Below are positions 16,683 to 25,611 of a DNA stretch of 64,000 nt, one piece after another (position 1 is the stretch's first letter; each line of letters opens with the position of its first letter). This DNA comes from Dehalobacter alkaniphilus. Lineage in GTDB: Bacteria > Bacillota > Desulfitobacteriia > Desulfitobacteriales > Syntrophobotulaceae. The stretch covers positions 3,267,988-3,331,987 of the forward strand of contig CP148031.1 in the NCBI GenBank assembly GCA_040500365.1, given 5' to 3'. The notes below the pieces were generated by a model. The model had not been told where the DNA came from. It did not search any database and was given only the letters and a program-made list of their open reading frames with translations. The position numbers and the translations under genes are program-made.

Positions 16683-17071
16683 AAGTTGCGGCGTATTGTA
16701 GGATCGCTACGGCGGCTCAGTTGGACGGAATTGAATCTCAGAAACGACAGATTGAGAAATATTGTTCTGATAACGACATGGAAATTACAGACTGGTACAT
16801 CGACCGGGGCGTGAGCGGTCTTTCGATGAACCGACCTTCTCTGGAAAAGCTTTTGAAGGACGCTACCGAGTTACCTGTCGGAGCGGTCGTTATCCAAAGT
16901 GTTGATAGGCTTGCTCGTGACATTCAGTTATACTTCGAGTATGTGGATGAGTTCGAAAAGCGAGGTATTAAGCTCGTAAGTACGATTGGGAATACCGACA
17001 AAATATTAGAGCTTCATGAGAAAATGCAAGATGTTTATAAGACACTTATCGAGGAAGGAGAGAAAGAATGA
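16679..17071 (+). CDS. Serine recombinase catalytic-domain-like protein lacking the serine
   Basis: 130 residues matching only the N-terminal domain of serine recombinases (KVAAYCR, then ESQKRQIEKYC, SVDRLARD). The invariant catalytic serine is replaced: YCRIATAAQ has Ala10 where YCRVST is usual. There is no DNA-binding domain. It overlaps the active recombinase gene by 4 bp, so it is probably made together with it. It may be a dead subunit that modulates the synaptic tetramer, or a decayed copy. Confidence 0.7.
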   Translation: MKVAAYCRIATAAQLDGIESQKRQIEKYCSDNDMEITDWYIDRGVSGLSMNRPSLEKLLKDATELPVGAVVIQSVDRLARDIQLYFEYVDEFEKRGIKLVSTIGNTDKILELHEKMQDVYKTLIEEGEKE

Positions 17072-17478
17072 AGAAGTTCTTAAAAGTTCTTGGTATTATA
17101 GCTTCGTGGGTTCTCGTGACAGTTCTTTTCCCTCCCCTCGGTATTGGTATCTTGTGTATCGGTTTGCCGGTATGGGTTTTAATGAAAATAATTAAAAATG
17201 ACAATCCTCATCTGGCTCGAAAGAGCAAGCGGCGTGTCGTTAAGACTATAATCCTCAATACCTCACAGCAAGCGAGTGTCGGTAGCACAGTTGGCAGAGC
17301 GGTTGTCGGTGATTTCGTGGCCGGTGGGTTCGGAGCGGTTGTCGGTGCGATGACCGGGAAGAAGAAAACCATTACTCGCTTTTTGGTTTTCTTTGATGAC
17401 GAATCGCAGGAGGTTGTCGATGTCCCGGATGGTAGTATATTATACGGAGAATATGTAAACCGATTGGAAATGAAATAA
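17068..17478 (+). CDS. Membrane protein with glycine-zipper region
   Basis: 136 residues. Two N-terminal membrane helices (about residues 5-35) are followed by a basic segment and a Gly-rich VGSTVGRAVVGDFVAGGFGAV stretch resembling glycine-zipper motifs. ATGA overlap with the recombinase-like gene. Cargo of unknown function. Confidence 0.6.
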   Translation: MKKFLKVLGIIASWVLVTVLFPPLGIGILCIGLPVWVLMKIIKNDNPHLARKSKRRVVKTIILNTSQQASVGSTVGRAVVGDFVAGGFGAVVGAMTGKKKTITRFLVFFDDESQEVVDVPDGSILYGEYVNRLEMK

Positions 17479-17495
17479 ATTTTTAGGAGGAACTT

Positions 17496-18104
17496 ATGAA
17501 GAGGATTATGCCTATCATGCTATGCTTATCCCTCGTTTTGGGATTGACGGCTTGCGGCGGTGGTACTTCAACACAGAAATCAGAAGAAACGACCGTTCAG
17601 ACAGAACAGACGGTGCAGTCGGATAACTCTAAAATCAATGTGGAAAAAGAGCTTTTTGATGTAAAGCTCAATCTTCCGGCTTCCATGTTCGAAGGGCAGG
17701 ACATGGAACAGGTCAAAAAGGATGCTCTGGCAGAAGGTGTCCACGAAGTTACTGTAAACTCAGACGGCTCAGTCACATACATAATGAGTAAAAGCCAACA
17801 TCGGGAAATGCTTAATGAGATTAAGAAGCAGATTGCAGACAGCGTGACGGAGTTTCTGGCAGACGAAGAAAACAAGGCTACATTCAAAGCCGTTACGTTT
17901 AATGGTGATTATACGGAAATGACCGTAAAGGTTGATAAATCGCAGTATGCCGCCTTTTCTACGCTCAATCTTCTCGGATTGGAGTTTACGGCGGTCATGT
18001 ATCAAGTATTTAATGGTGTGGAGGACGGAAAACTTAAAGTAAATATGCTCGATTATTCCACCGGGGAGGTTGTCGAGTCGTATAATTTCCCTCTTTCAGA
18101 ATAA
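17496..18104 (+). CDS. Phage-borne lipoprotein
   Basis: 202 residues, Lys/Arg start, hydrophobic segment and lipobox (LTAC at about residue 20), then a Thr/Gln-rich linker and a folded domain with charged helices. Predicted to be anchored at the outer face of the membrane. Surface lipoproteins on prophages often block superinfection; not proven here. RBS TAGGAGG. Confidence 0.65.
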   Translation: MKRIMPIMLCLSLVLGLTACGGGTSTQKSEETTVQTEQTVQSDNSKINVEKELFDVKLNLPASMFEGQDMEQVKKDALAEGVHEVTVNSDGSVTYIMSKSQHREMLNEIKKQIADSVTEFLADEENKATFKAVTFNGDYTEMTVKVDKSQYAAFSTLNLLGLEFTAVMYQVFNGVEDGKLKVNMLDYSTGEVVESYNFPLSE

Positions 18105-18160
18105 TAAATCGAAATTGAACGCCGAAGAGCGTCTTTCTACACAAGGAGGACGCTTTTCTT

Positions 18161-19798
18161 ATGCAGATAATCAAGGATATACGAAAATTACGAGAAATAG
18201 TGGTGAATAAACCTCACGAATATCAAGCGGTCGAGGATTTATTCGAGTTTGTGCGGATTTACGAGCAGGAGAATCCGAAACAGGCGCATTTTATCAATAA
18301 AGACCTTCGGAGAATAACGGCGGCACAAGTAAAACGAGCTGCCAATGTGTCTTTGAGTGAGAGATTTTATCTTTTACACAAGAAAACCTTATTTTTCGAT
18401 GCGAAAATGGACTTTGATGCCTATTTGCAGTACATTGAGTTCGACCGTGACCCTGCGGAGAAGTTCTACGTTCCTCGCCGGAGGATTATAAAGCCGATTG
18501 TCGATTCCTTACAGCAAATTGAGGACGATGCGCTGGACTTATTGGCTATTTCTCAGCCGCCCGGAACAGGAAAAAGCACTTTGGGTATCTTCTTTCTTTC
18601 GTGGGAAATGGGTAAGTACCCTTCTATGCCGAACCTCGCTTCTGCTCATGCCGATAAACTGACTCGGAGCTTTTATGATGGGGTTTCGAGTATTATAACC
18701 GACCCCGAATATCTTTGGAAGGACGTTTTTCCGGGCATCCAGATTGTCGGGACGAACTCGAAGGATGAAACAATCGACCTCGACAAGCCAAAACGCTTCA
18801 AGTCGCTCACCTGTCGCTCGATTGACGGCTCTCTAACAGGTGCGACCCGATGTGAGCGCATTCTTTACGCCGATGACCTTGTTTCTGGTATCGAAGAAGC
18901 TCTCTCTAAAGACCGCTTGGACAGTCTTTGGGGAAAATATACGAATGACCTTAAATCCAGAAAGAAGCTCGGCTGCAAGGAAATCCATATTGCGACCCGG
19001 TGGAGCGTCCATGACCCGATTGGCAGACTTCAACTTCAATATGAGAATGACCCTCGTGCGAAGTTCCTTGCGCTTCCTGCTCTCAACGATGACGATGAGA
19101 GTAATTTCGATTATGACTATGGCGTAGGGTTCGATACGAAGTATTTTATTGACATGAGGGGCAGCTTGGATGATGTTTCGTGGAAATGCCTGTTCCAGAA
19201 TGAACCTATCGAAAGAGAGGGCTTGCTTTTCCCGGAAGAAGAACTGCTCTACTACAATGGGGTGCTGCCAGACGGTGCGCCGGACAGGAAGGTTTCTGTC
19301 TGCGATATTGCGTGGGGTGGCGGCGATAGTCTGTCTATGCCGGTGTGCTATGTTTATGGCACGGATGGCTATGTGGTCGATGTTGTTTTTAATACCGGCG
19401 ATAAGGATGTCACTCGTCCTATTGTCATCGGCAAGCTGAAACTCCATCTACCCCACCAAAACCGATTCGAAGCCAACAATGGCGGCGATGAGTATGCAGA
19501 TAAGGTCGATGACACTCTTCGGGCAGACGGAATCAAGTTGAATATCTCCCATCGGAAAGCTCCCTCCACCGCAAGCAAGCTTTCCCGAATCATACAGGCT
19601 GCTCCCGACATCAAGCGTCTTTACTTCTTGGATAAAAAGCATCAATCGCAGGAGTACGCAAAGTTCATGCGGGAGTTGACTTCTTTCACTCAGACCGGGA
19701 AGAACAAGCATGATGACGCTGCCGATTCTCTGGCGATGCTGACGGTTCTCTTAGACCATCCGGGAGGTTCGGTCGAGATAATCAAGCGTCCATTTTAG
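18161..19798 (+). CDS. terL: Terminase large subunit
   Basis: 545 residues. Walker A (PPGTGKST at about residue 133) and an RSIDGSLTGATRCERILYADD region (Walker B and surroundings) give the packaging ATPase. SVCDIAWGGGDSL and the late KHDDAADSLAML give the RNase H-fold nuclease Asp residues. ATG 18161 follows AAGGAGG. It powers DNA entry into the procapsid through the portal and cuts the concatemer. Separated from terS by the cargo insert. Confidence 0.9.
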   Translation: MQIIKDIRKLREIVVNKPHEYQAVEDLFEFVRIYEQENPKQAHFINKDLRRITAAQVKRAANVSLSERFYLLHKKTLFFDAKMDFDAYLQYIEFDRDPAEKFYVPRRRIIKPIVDSLQQIEDDALDLLAISQPPGTGKSTLGIFFLSWEMGKYPSMPNLASAHADKLTRSFYDGVSSIITDPEYLWKDVFPGIQIVGTNSKDETIDLDKPKRFKSLTCRSIDGSLTGATRCERILYADDLVSGIEEALSKDRLDSLWGKYTNDLKSRKKLGCKEIHIATRWSVHDPIGRLQLQYENDPRAKFLALPALNDDDESNFDYDYGVGFDTKYFIDMRGSLDDVSWKCLFQNEPIEREGLLFPEEELLYYNGVLPDGAPDRKVSVCDIAWGGGDSLSMPVCYVYGTDGYVVDVVFNTGDKDVTRPIVIGKLKLHLPHQNRFEANNGGDEYADKVDDTLRADGIKLNISHRKAPSTASKLSRIIQAAPDIKRLYFLDKKHQSQEYAKFMRELTSFTQTGKNKHDDAADSLAMLTVLLDHPGGSVEIIKRPF

Positions 19799-19834
19799 TT
19801 TGTCAACAGAAGTTGATTTTCTTTAATGGAAGTA

Positions 19835-19978
19835 TTTACAAACACCATATGTAGTGTTATTATAACCTATGTAGAACTAAATATAGTGCTAAATGCGAAA
19901 AGCATTTACTTCTCTTGAAGAAGTTTTCGAGCGCATAGCGTGAGGGGTTCGTCCCGATACGTTGTGCGCTTTTCGTTT
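19835..19978 (+). ncRNA. Candidate small RNA or leader with own promoter and terminator
   Basis: A near-consensus promoter TTTACA (19835)-17 bp-TATTAT (19858) is followed by a hairpin AATGC/GCATT near 19892, then a long stem (AGCGCA at 19930 ... TGCGCT ending 19970, at least 12 pairs with GGG/CCC top) and TTTTCGTTT. This would give an about 105-nt structured transcript, or act as an attenuator for the next genes. Confidence 0.45.
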
Positions 19979-19999
19979 ATTCAGAGAGGATTTGATTAT

Positions 20000-20782
20000 T
20001 TGAAAGACTTCGAACCGATTATATATGATTTCCCGGACAGAAAAGATATAGTCATTTATCCGATTTCTGATGTCCATATCGGTGCGGAAGAAATGATGCT
20101 CAAAGTCTGGAACGATTTTAAGAAAAAGCTATTGAGTGAGCCAAATTCGTACATAACCATCGGCGGTGACATGATGAACAACGGCATTAAGAGTTCCGTC
20201 ACCAATGTTTACGCCGAAACTATGCGACCTCGTGAACAAAAGAAATGGCTCGTGGAGCAGCTTGAAGATGTCAAGCACAAGATTCTCTGCGTAGTTCCCG
20301 GTAATCACGAAAACCGTAACGACCGGGAAGTTGACAACAATCCTCTGTACGATGTCTGCTGCAAGCTCGACATCGAGGATAAGTTCAAAGAGAACGCCGC
20401 TTTCGTCATCATGCGGTTCGGGAACATCGAGGGTAATGGCGAAAACAATCCCTCATATACCATGTGTGTCCTGCATGGCTCTGGCGGCGGTATCTATACC
20501 GGGGCGGCGGTCAACCGAAACGAGCGATTTGGCTATACGATGGACAATTTGGATGTTCTGGTTGTTGGTCATAATCATAAGCCGACCGTGAGCAAGCCGC
20601 AGAAGATATTTATTGACGCTCGAAACAAGAAGGTATCGTTCAAGCCGTTTACGGTCGTATCTTCGACAAGCTGGCTGTCGTATGGCGGGTACGCATTAAG
20701 GAAACAGTTACTTCCTGCTTCTCATTCGTTGCAGGAGATTCAATTAAAAGGCAAGCGGAAGGAAGTCAGAGTGTTGTTTTAA
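20000..20782 (+). CDS. Metallophosphoesterase
   Basis: 260 residues. The calcineurin-like metal motifs are in order: SDVHIGAEE, GGDMMN, VVPGNHENRND, VVGHNHKPT. TTG 20000 after AGAGAGGA is preferred; the in-frame GTG at 19940 lies inside the upstream terminator hairpin. It could hydrolyse phosphodiesters in nucleic acid or nucleotides; such genes occur beside terL in some phages, with unknown role. Confidence 0.8.
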   Translation: MKDFEPIIYDFPDRKDIVIYPISDVHIGAEEMMLKVWNDFKKKLLSEPNSYITIGGDMMNNGIKSSVTNVYAETMRPREQKKWLVEQLEDVKHKILCVVPGNHENRNDREVDNNPLYDVCCKLDIEDKFKENAAFVIMRFGNIEGNGENNPSYTMCVLHGSGGGIYTGAAVNRNERFGYTMDNLDVLVVGHNHKPTVSKPQKIFIDARNKKVSFKPFTVVSSTSWLSYGGYALRKQLLPASHSLQEIQLKGKRKEVRVLF

Positions 20783-20795
20783 GTCGGAATATAGG

Positions 20796-21110
20796 ATGAT
20801 GAAAATGTGTGAAGTCAAGGAAAAAGTCATATATGTAGCTCATCCTTACGGTGGGAAGGAAGAGAACAAAGAAAAAGTTGAGAGGTTGATTAAAGGTCTT
20901 GTCGGAATCTACCCCGATTACTGTTTTCTTTCTCCGATTCATGCTACCGGCTTTCTGTACAATGAAATGACTTACGATGAGGGCATGAAGCATTGTTACA
21001 CGCTTTTAGACCTCTGCTCCGAGATTTGGATATTTGGTGATAGTAAGGGTACTCGTCTTGAACGAGAATACGCCCAAAGATACAAAATTCCCATTGTAGA
21101 AAAGTGGTGA
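20796..21110 (+). CDS. DUF4406/nucleoside deoxyribosyltransferase-like protein
   Basis: 104 residues. VIYVAHPYGGKEENK is the typical start of the DUF4406-type deoxyribosyltransferase-like family, and EIWIFGDSKGTRLEREYAQ matches its conserved C-terminal part. The second member of this superfamily in the prophage (see 3776). Overlaps the portal gene start. Confidence 0.65.
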   Translation: MMKMCEVKEKVIYVAHPYGGKEENKEKVERLIKGLVGIYPDYCFLSPIHATGFLYNEMTYDEGMKHCYTLLDLCSEIWIFGDSKGTRLEREYAQRYKIPIVEKW

Positions 21111-22528
21111 TTTTTACGGAAACTCGAATGATGTTTGGTAGAGAAGTTATTTATTCTTCGGAGTCTGTGATAACGAAAGCCAATGTGGTAGACGTTCTTA
21201 CTAAGGCTCTTTCTGTGCATAACAGGAATCAAAGCGAAATAGCTTACCTTTACAAATATTACAAAGGCAATCAGCCTATCCTTCGCCGTAAAAAGACCAT
21301 CCGGCCGGAAATCAACAACAAAATCGTAGAGAATCACGCTTTGGAGATTGTCGATTTCAAGAAAGGCTATGTATTCGGTGAGCCGGTACAGTATGTACGC
21401 CGGGGCGAAACCGAAGGTGTTTCCGAAAAAATCACGCAGCTCAATGAGTTCATGTTTGCGGAAGATAAAGCCGCAAGGGACAAAGAGCTTGCGGAATGGT
21501 TCTATATATGCGGTACGGCGTATCGAATGGTACTGCCGGATTCTGCTCTCGAAACCGATGAGAGTCCTTTCGAGCTTGATACGCTCGACCCCCGATATAC
21601 CTTTGTGGTCTACAACAACGGTTTTGGTAAAAAGCCGCTCATGGGAGTTAAGTATATCGACACTGATACAGGGATTCTTTACAGTATCTATACTCCGACA
21701 GTCTATTTCGAAGTTCGGAATGGGATTGTTGAAAAAGAAGAAGCTCATGTGCTGAAAGACATCCCGATTATCGAGTACCCTGCGAATAACGCAAGGCTCG
21801 GAGCTTTCGAGGTTGTACTTGGATTACTGGATGCCCTCAATAATACGGCTTCGAACCGTATGGACGGTATCGAGCAGTTCATACAGGCGTTTATGAAATT
21901 TGTGAACTGTGACATCGATGAAGTTCAGTTCGCCGCCCTCAAAGAAATGGGCGCAATCAAAATTAAAGGCGAACCGGGCAATCCTGCCGATGTTGGTATC
22001 GTGTCCTCGGAGCTTAATCAGACTCAGACACAGGTTACGAAAGATGACATCTATCAGATGATTCTTATAATCTGTGGTATGCCGGACAGGAATGGCGCAA
22101 ACCGTACCACTGGCGATACAGGACAGGCAGTTATCCTCCGTGATGGATGGAGTGCAGCCGAGTCCAGAGCCAGAGATAGCGAACTGGTCTTTAAGAAATC
22201 CGAAAAGCAGTTCCTTCGTCTGGTTCTGAGGATTTGTAAAGATGCAAGCAATCTCGAACTCAGACTGAGCGACATCGACATCAAATTCACGAGGAATAAG
22301 ACCGATAACCTCTTGGTTAAGACGCAGGGCTTACAGAATATGCTCGAAGCCGGGGTACATCCTCAGATTGCGATTACCAATAGTGGACTTTTCAGCGACC
22401 CGGAACAGACATATCTCGATTCGTTACCCTATTTGGCGAAGTGGCTGGCTGCACAAGCAACCTCCACTCCCTCGAATAATAAACCTAATCCCGATGGAAA
22501 ACAGGAAGAGCCGGAGGTAAATGTATGA
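21104..22528 (+). CDS. Portal protein (SPP1 gp6-like)
   Basis: 474 residues. HNRNQSEIAYLYKYYKGNQPIL, then KIVENHALEIVDFKKGYVFGEPVQY, and LNNTASNRMDGIEQFIQAF are characteristic of SPP1-type portals; the C-terminus is low complexity. Portal dodecamers form the DNA channel at one capsid vertex. Starts GTG 21104 or 21107 overlap the previous stop; ATG 21128 is also possible. Confidence 0.88.
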   Translation: MVIFTETRMMFGREVIYSSESVITKANVVDVLTKALSVHNRNQSEIAYLYKYYKGNQPILRRKKTIRPEINNKIVENHALEIVDFKKGYVFGEPVQYVRRGETEGVSEKITQLNEFMFAEDKAARDKELAEWFYICGTAYRMVLPDSALETDESPFELDTLDPRYTFVVYNNGFGKKPLMGVKYIDTDTGILYSIYTPTVYFEVRNGIVEKEEAHVLKDIPIIEYPANNARLGAFEVVLGLLDALNNTASNRMDGIEQFIQAFMKFVNCDIDEVQFAALKEMGAIKIKGEPGNPADVGIVSSELNQTQTQVTKDDIYQMILIICGMPDRNGANRTTGDTGQAVILRDGWSAAESRARDSELVFKKSEKQFLRLVLRICKDASNLELRLSDIDIKFTRNKTDNLLVKTQGLQNMLEAGVHPQIAITNSGLFSDPEQTYLDSLPYLAKWLAAQATSTPSNNKPNPDGKQEEPEVNV

Positions 22529-22863
22529 AGATACCCAACAAAATCCGCATAGGCGGTGTTGACTACGAGATTCAAGATGTTGACCATCTGAATGATGGCG
22601 TGAGTGTGTGTTATGGACATATCTCTTTCGAGGATTCTATCATTCAGTTACACTCTTCGAATCAGACGCACCAGAAGAAATGTATAACTCTCTGGCATGA
22701 AATCTTACATGGCATTGTCGAACACGCCAGAATGGACTTCGAGGAAGCCGATGAGGAACAGGTCATCGATGTCATGGCGAGAGGAATCTATCAAGTCTTA
22801 CAGGACAACGGAAGAGCCTTGTTCGATATTGTGGAAAGGAGTGATGGCGATGAAGCAAGTTAG
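22525..22863 (+). CDS. ImmA/IrrE-type zinc metallopeptidase-like protein
   Basis: 112 residues with HEILH at residues 58-62 (LWHEILHGIVEHA), the HExxH zinc motif. ATGA overlap with the portal. Shorter than ImmA and lacks an HTH. It may process a structural protein or a host regulator. Confidence 0.65.
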   Translation: MKIPNKIRIGGVDYEIQDVDHLNDGVSVCYGHISFEDSIIQLHSSNQTHQKKCITLWHEILHGIVEHARMDFEEADEEQVIDVMARGIYQVLQDNGRALFDIVERSDGDEAS

Positions 22864-23014
22864 GTGTCCCCATTGCAGTAAGCTTCTTTACAAAATCAAG
22901 GGCGAAGCTGAAATTGAGATTCGGTGTCCCCGGTGCAGGGCGATGGTCAAATCGAATATCGAAAAAGCAGAACACCAATTAGAGTGTCAGACAGCCGGTT
23001 CTTCGGCTGAATGA
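22850..23014 (+). CDS. Com-like zinc finger protein
   Basis: 54 residues with CPHC and CPRC pairs (RCPHCSKLLYKIKG, then EIRCPRCRAMVK), matching the Com family of phage zinc-finger translational or transcriptional regulators. ATG 22850 has GGAAAGGA about 9 nt upstream. No mom-like gene is visible nearby. Confidence 0.65.
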   Translation: MKQVRCPHCSKLLYKIKGEAEIEIRCPRCRAMVKSNIEKAEHQLECQTAGSSAE

Positions 23015-23025
23015 CACTCTTTTTA
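22981..23025 (+). terminator. Terminator overlapping the end of the com-like gene
   Basis: AGAGTGTCA / TGACACTCT (9-bp stem) with a nested AGCCG / CGGCT hairpin, then TTTTT. It ends the upstream transcript within the last codons of the com-like gene and precedes the homing endonuclease. Confidence 0.65.
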
Positions 23026-23043
23026 GTAAAGCGAGGTACGCAA

Positions 23044-23574
23044 ATGGAACAATGGAAAGACGTTATCGGATATGAAGGTTTATATCAAGTTAGTAATTTA
23101 GGCAACGTGAGAAGTCTGAATTACAAGAACATGGGTTTCGCTCAAAACATTGTACCAAAGCGTACCAATAAAGGTTATCTTCAAGTTCATTTTAAGAAAA
23201 ATGGTATTCTGAAAGCCTTTACAATTCACCGCTTGGTTGCTATGGCGTTCATACCTAATGAGCAGGATTTACCACAAATTAACCATATCAACGAGAACAA
23301 GCAAGACAATCGGGTTGAGAATCTCGAATGGTGTACTTGCCGTTACAATGTCAAATACAGCTTAGACCGATGGCTTGAAACGAGAAGTAGACCGAGAAAA
23401 CGAGCGAGAAGTGAGTCGATTGTTCAGTTGGACAGTAGCGGCGCAATCGTGAGAACTTGGGATAACGTAAGGGAAATTGAGTTGGTAACAAAGATGAGTG
23501 CATGGTCTATACATCAATGTTGTCAAGGTAAGAGGAAAACAGCTTATGGGTATAAGTGGCAATTCGCCGCTTGA
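23044..23574 (+). CDS. HNH homing endonuclease (NUMOD4)
   Basis: 176 residues. N-terminal NUMOD4 (WKDVIGYEGLYQVSNLGNVRS), HNH core (IHRLVAMAFIPN, then QINHINENKQDNRVENLEWCT), and a C-terminal NUMOD1-like DNA-binding part. Free-standing between com-like and scaffold genes. Selfish gene that cuts intronless relatives. Confidence 0.87.
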   Translation: MEQWKDVIGYEGLYQVSNLGNVRSLNYKNMGFAQNIVPKRTNKGYLQVHFKKNGILKAFTIHRLVAMAFIPNEQDLPQINHINENKQDNRVENLEWCTCRYNVKYSLDRWLETRSRPRKRARSESIVQLDSSGAIVRTWDNVREIELVTKMSAWSIHQCCQGKRKTAYGYKWQFAA

Positions 23575-23652
23575 AATATCAACGGCAGAGAAGCCGAACA
23601 AACACAACATCGTGCAGAGAAGCACGTTAAAAGAACGCAAGGAGGATAAATC

Positions 23653-24255
23653 ATGGATATTAAGACTTTACTTGGTGACGCATACAAAGACGGCGTGACT
23701 CTCGATGAAATCAATGCGGCATTGGCAGATAAAAATTTCGTAGACCCCACTACTCTCCCTAAGTCAGTCGAAAAGACCGTTTTCGATAAGACGGCTTCTG
23801 AACTGGCAAAGGCGAACAAGCGGATCAAGGAGCTTGAAGAAGCCAATATGACCGCAGACGAAAAGACAAAGGCTGAAATGGATAAGGCTCTTGCGTTGCA
23901 ATCCAATCTGGCAAAAGAGCTTTCGAAGCTGAAAGCCAAAGAGATTTTCGTCACCGCAGGATTGACCGAAACCGATTTCGGAGCAATCCTGGACGCTGTG
24001 GTTTCCGAAGATGAGGAAACTACAAAGACTCGTGCAGAAGGTTTTGTGAAGGTACTTAAATCGCAGAAGGAAGCTACGGAAAAGGCGGTCAAGGCAGAAT
24101 TGCTGAAAACCACTCCGAAACCCCCGGCCGGTGGAGGTACTGAAACGGATGATTTCGCAAAGAAAATCGAAGCAGCACGAGAAAAAGGCGATATGGCTTT
24201 GGTTGCCGCTCTCATACGGCAACAGGCAGAAGCCAACAACACAACCACAACCTAA
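23653..24255 (+). CDS. Capsid scaffold protein (Gp20-like)
   Basis: 200 residues, charged and coiled-coil rich (about residues 35-105), with a Pro/Gly-rich linker, typical of scaffolds directly upstream of the major capsid gene. AAGGAGG precedes ATG. It guides procapsid assembly and leaves before or during packaging. Confidence 0.75.
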   Translation: MDIKTLLGDAYKDGVTLDEINAALADKNFVDPTTLPKSVEKTVFDKTASELAKANKRIKELEEANMTADEKTKAEMDKALALQSNLAKELSKLKAKEIFVTAGLTETDFGAILDAVVSEDEETTKTRAEGFVKVLKSQKEATEKAVKAELLKTTPKPPAGGGTETDDFAKKIEAAREKGDMALVAALIRQQAEANNTTTT

Positions 24256-24281
24256 AATTTTGAAAAGGAGATTGATTTACA

Positions 24282-25577
24282 ATGGCAGATGTTCTTGCTA
24301 AGAGCTTTGGGGTACTGAACTACTCCGGCTTGCTCTTCAACAAAGGCAACACGAAAGTTCCTTTCTCTACTCTTATTGCGAATAAGGGCAGAACCACCAA
24401 TTCGGTCGAGTTCACGACCGGCATTGAGTACACTTCTGGCGGCGGCTCTCAGCCGGGGATTTCGGAGAACGCTTCTCTGACCGCTCCCGAAGCCAGCGTG
24501 GTTACTCGTTCTCAGAAAACCAACGTGACTCAGATTTTTCAAGAGAGCGTTGGTGTGTCCTACGGCAAAGAATCCAACATGGGTACTCTGTCGGGTCTGA
24601 ACGTGTCCGGGCAGGAAGCCAATCCCATTAACGAGCTTGATTTTCAAGCGGCTGCGAAGATGGCGAAGATTGCCAGAGATATTGAGTACACCTTCATCAA
24701 TGGTGCTTACAATAAAGCTACCACCGATGCGGAAATCAATAAGACTCGTGGTATTTTGACCGCTATCGAAACCAACATCCTCGACCTCAATGGCGCAGCT
24801 CTCAGAGTGTGGGACGTTGCGGAACTGATGAAGCTCATCTACGATTCGCAGGGTAGCACCAACGGTCTTGTTCTGTGGCTTGATGCAGTTTCCATGTTCC
24901 AGATTAACGCCGATGCTGAACAGAATGGCAATACCATCGTTCCGGCCGCAAGGAATGTGAACGGTTTGGCTATCTCCACTCTGCTCACTCCGCTTGGCGA
25001 AATCGGTCTGTATCTCGGCGAGTTTCTGCCGCAGGGTACGGTTGGTATCTTCAATCCCGATGTGATTGCTCGTGTCGAGCAGCCGCATCCCGAAAAAGGC
25101 AATTTCTTCATGGAAGAGCTTGCTAAAGTCGGTGCCGGGAAGAAATACCAGATTTTTGGTCAGATTGGTCTTGACCACGGGCCGGAATGGATGCACGGCA
25201 AAATCTCCGGCATTAACACCGGCTTCGTTAAACCCCCGGCTGGTAAGAAGATTTACGCCGTTGAGCCGATTGAAACCATCCGTGTCCTTCCTACGATTGA
25301 TGCGGTTTCTCTCGGTGCTACTCCTGTTGTCGGTGAAGCTACGGAAGCTCTCGGCATCACTTACAACGGCGTTCCCGAATCCGCTCCTACTCTGGCATAC
25401 CAGTGGAAAATTGGTAACTTGGCGAATGGTGCATTTGCTAACATCGCAGATGAAACGGATGCGACCTATACTCCTGTTGCCGGTGACGTTGGTAAGTACA
25501 TCAAGTGTGAAGTCACCGCTTCGGTTACTGCACAGGGTACTAAGCTGTCCAATGCTAAGTTGGTAGCTGCCGAGTAA
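24282..25577 (+). CDS. Major capsid protein with C-terminal Ig-like domain
   Basis: 431 residues. The first about 330 residues look like an HK97-fold capsid protein of the DUF5309/SU10 type (central ARDIEYTFINGAYN, then TRGILTAIETN, then VLWLDAVSMFQIN). The last about 85 residues (PTLAYQWKIGNL ... YTPVAGDVGKYIKCEVTASV) form a bacterial Ig-like domain likely displayed on the capsid surface. Position after the scaffold confirms the role. Confidence 0.85.
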   Translation: MADVLAKSFGVLNYSGLLFNKGNTKVPFSTLIANKGRTTNSVEFTTGIEYTSGGGSQPGISENASLTAPEASVVTRSQKTNVTQIFQESVGVSYGKESNMGTLSGLNVSGQEANPINELDFQAAAKMAKIARDIEYTFINGAYNKATTDAEINKTRGILTAIETNILDLNGAALRVWDVAELMKLIYDSQGSTNGLVLWLDAVSMFQINADAEQNGNTIVPAARNVNGLAISTLLTPLGEIGLYLGEFLPQGTVGIFNPDVIARVEQPHPEKGNFFMEELAKVGAGKKYQIFGQIGLDHGPEWMHGKISGINTGFVKPPAGKKIYAVEPIETIRVLPTIDAVSLGATPVVGEATEALGITYNGVPESAPTLAYQWKIGNLANGAFANIADETDATYTPVAGDVGKYIKCEVTASVTAQGTKLSNAKLVAAE

Positions 25578-25611
25578 GCAACAAACAAATTGATGGAAAG
25601 GAGCGTTGACG

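Noticed and set aside
18833..19447. 204-codon - strand frame inside terL
   Set aside because: Shadow of the strongly coding terL frame; no RBS and no recognisable protein.
25066..25566. 166-codon + strand frame inside the capsid gene
   Set aside because: Off-frame shadow; Arg/Leu/Ser-rich as expected for out-of-frame translation.
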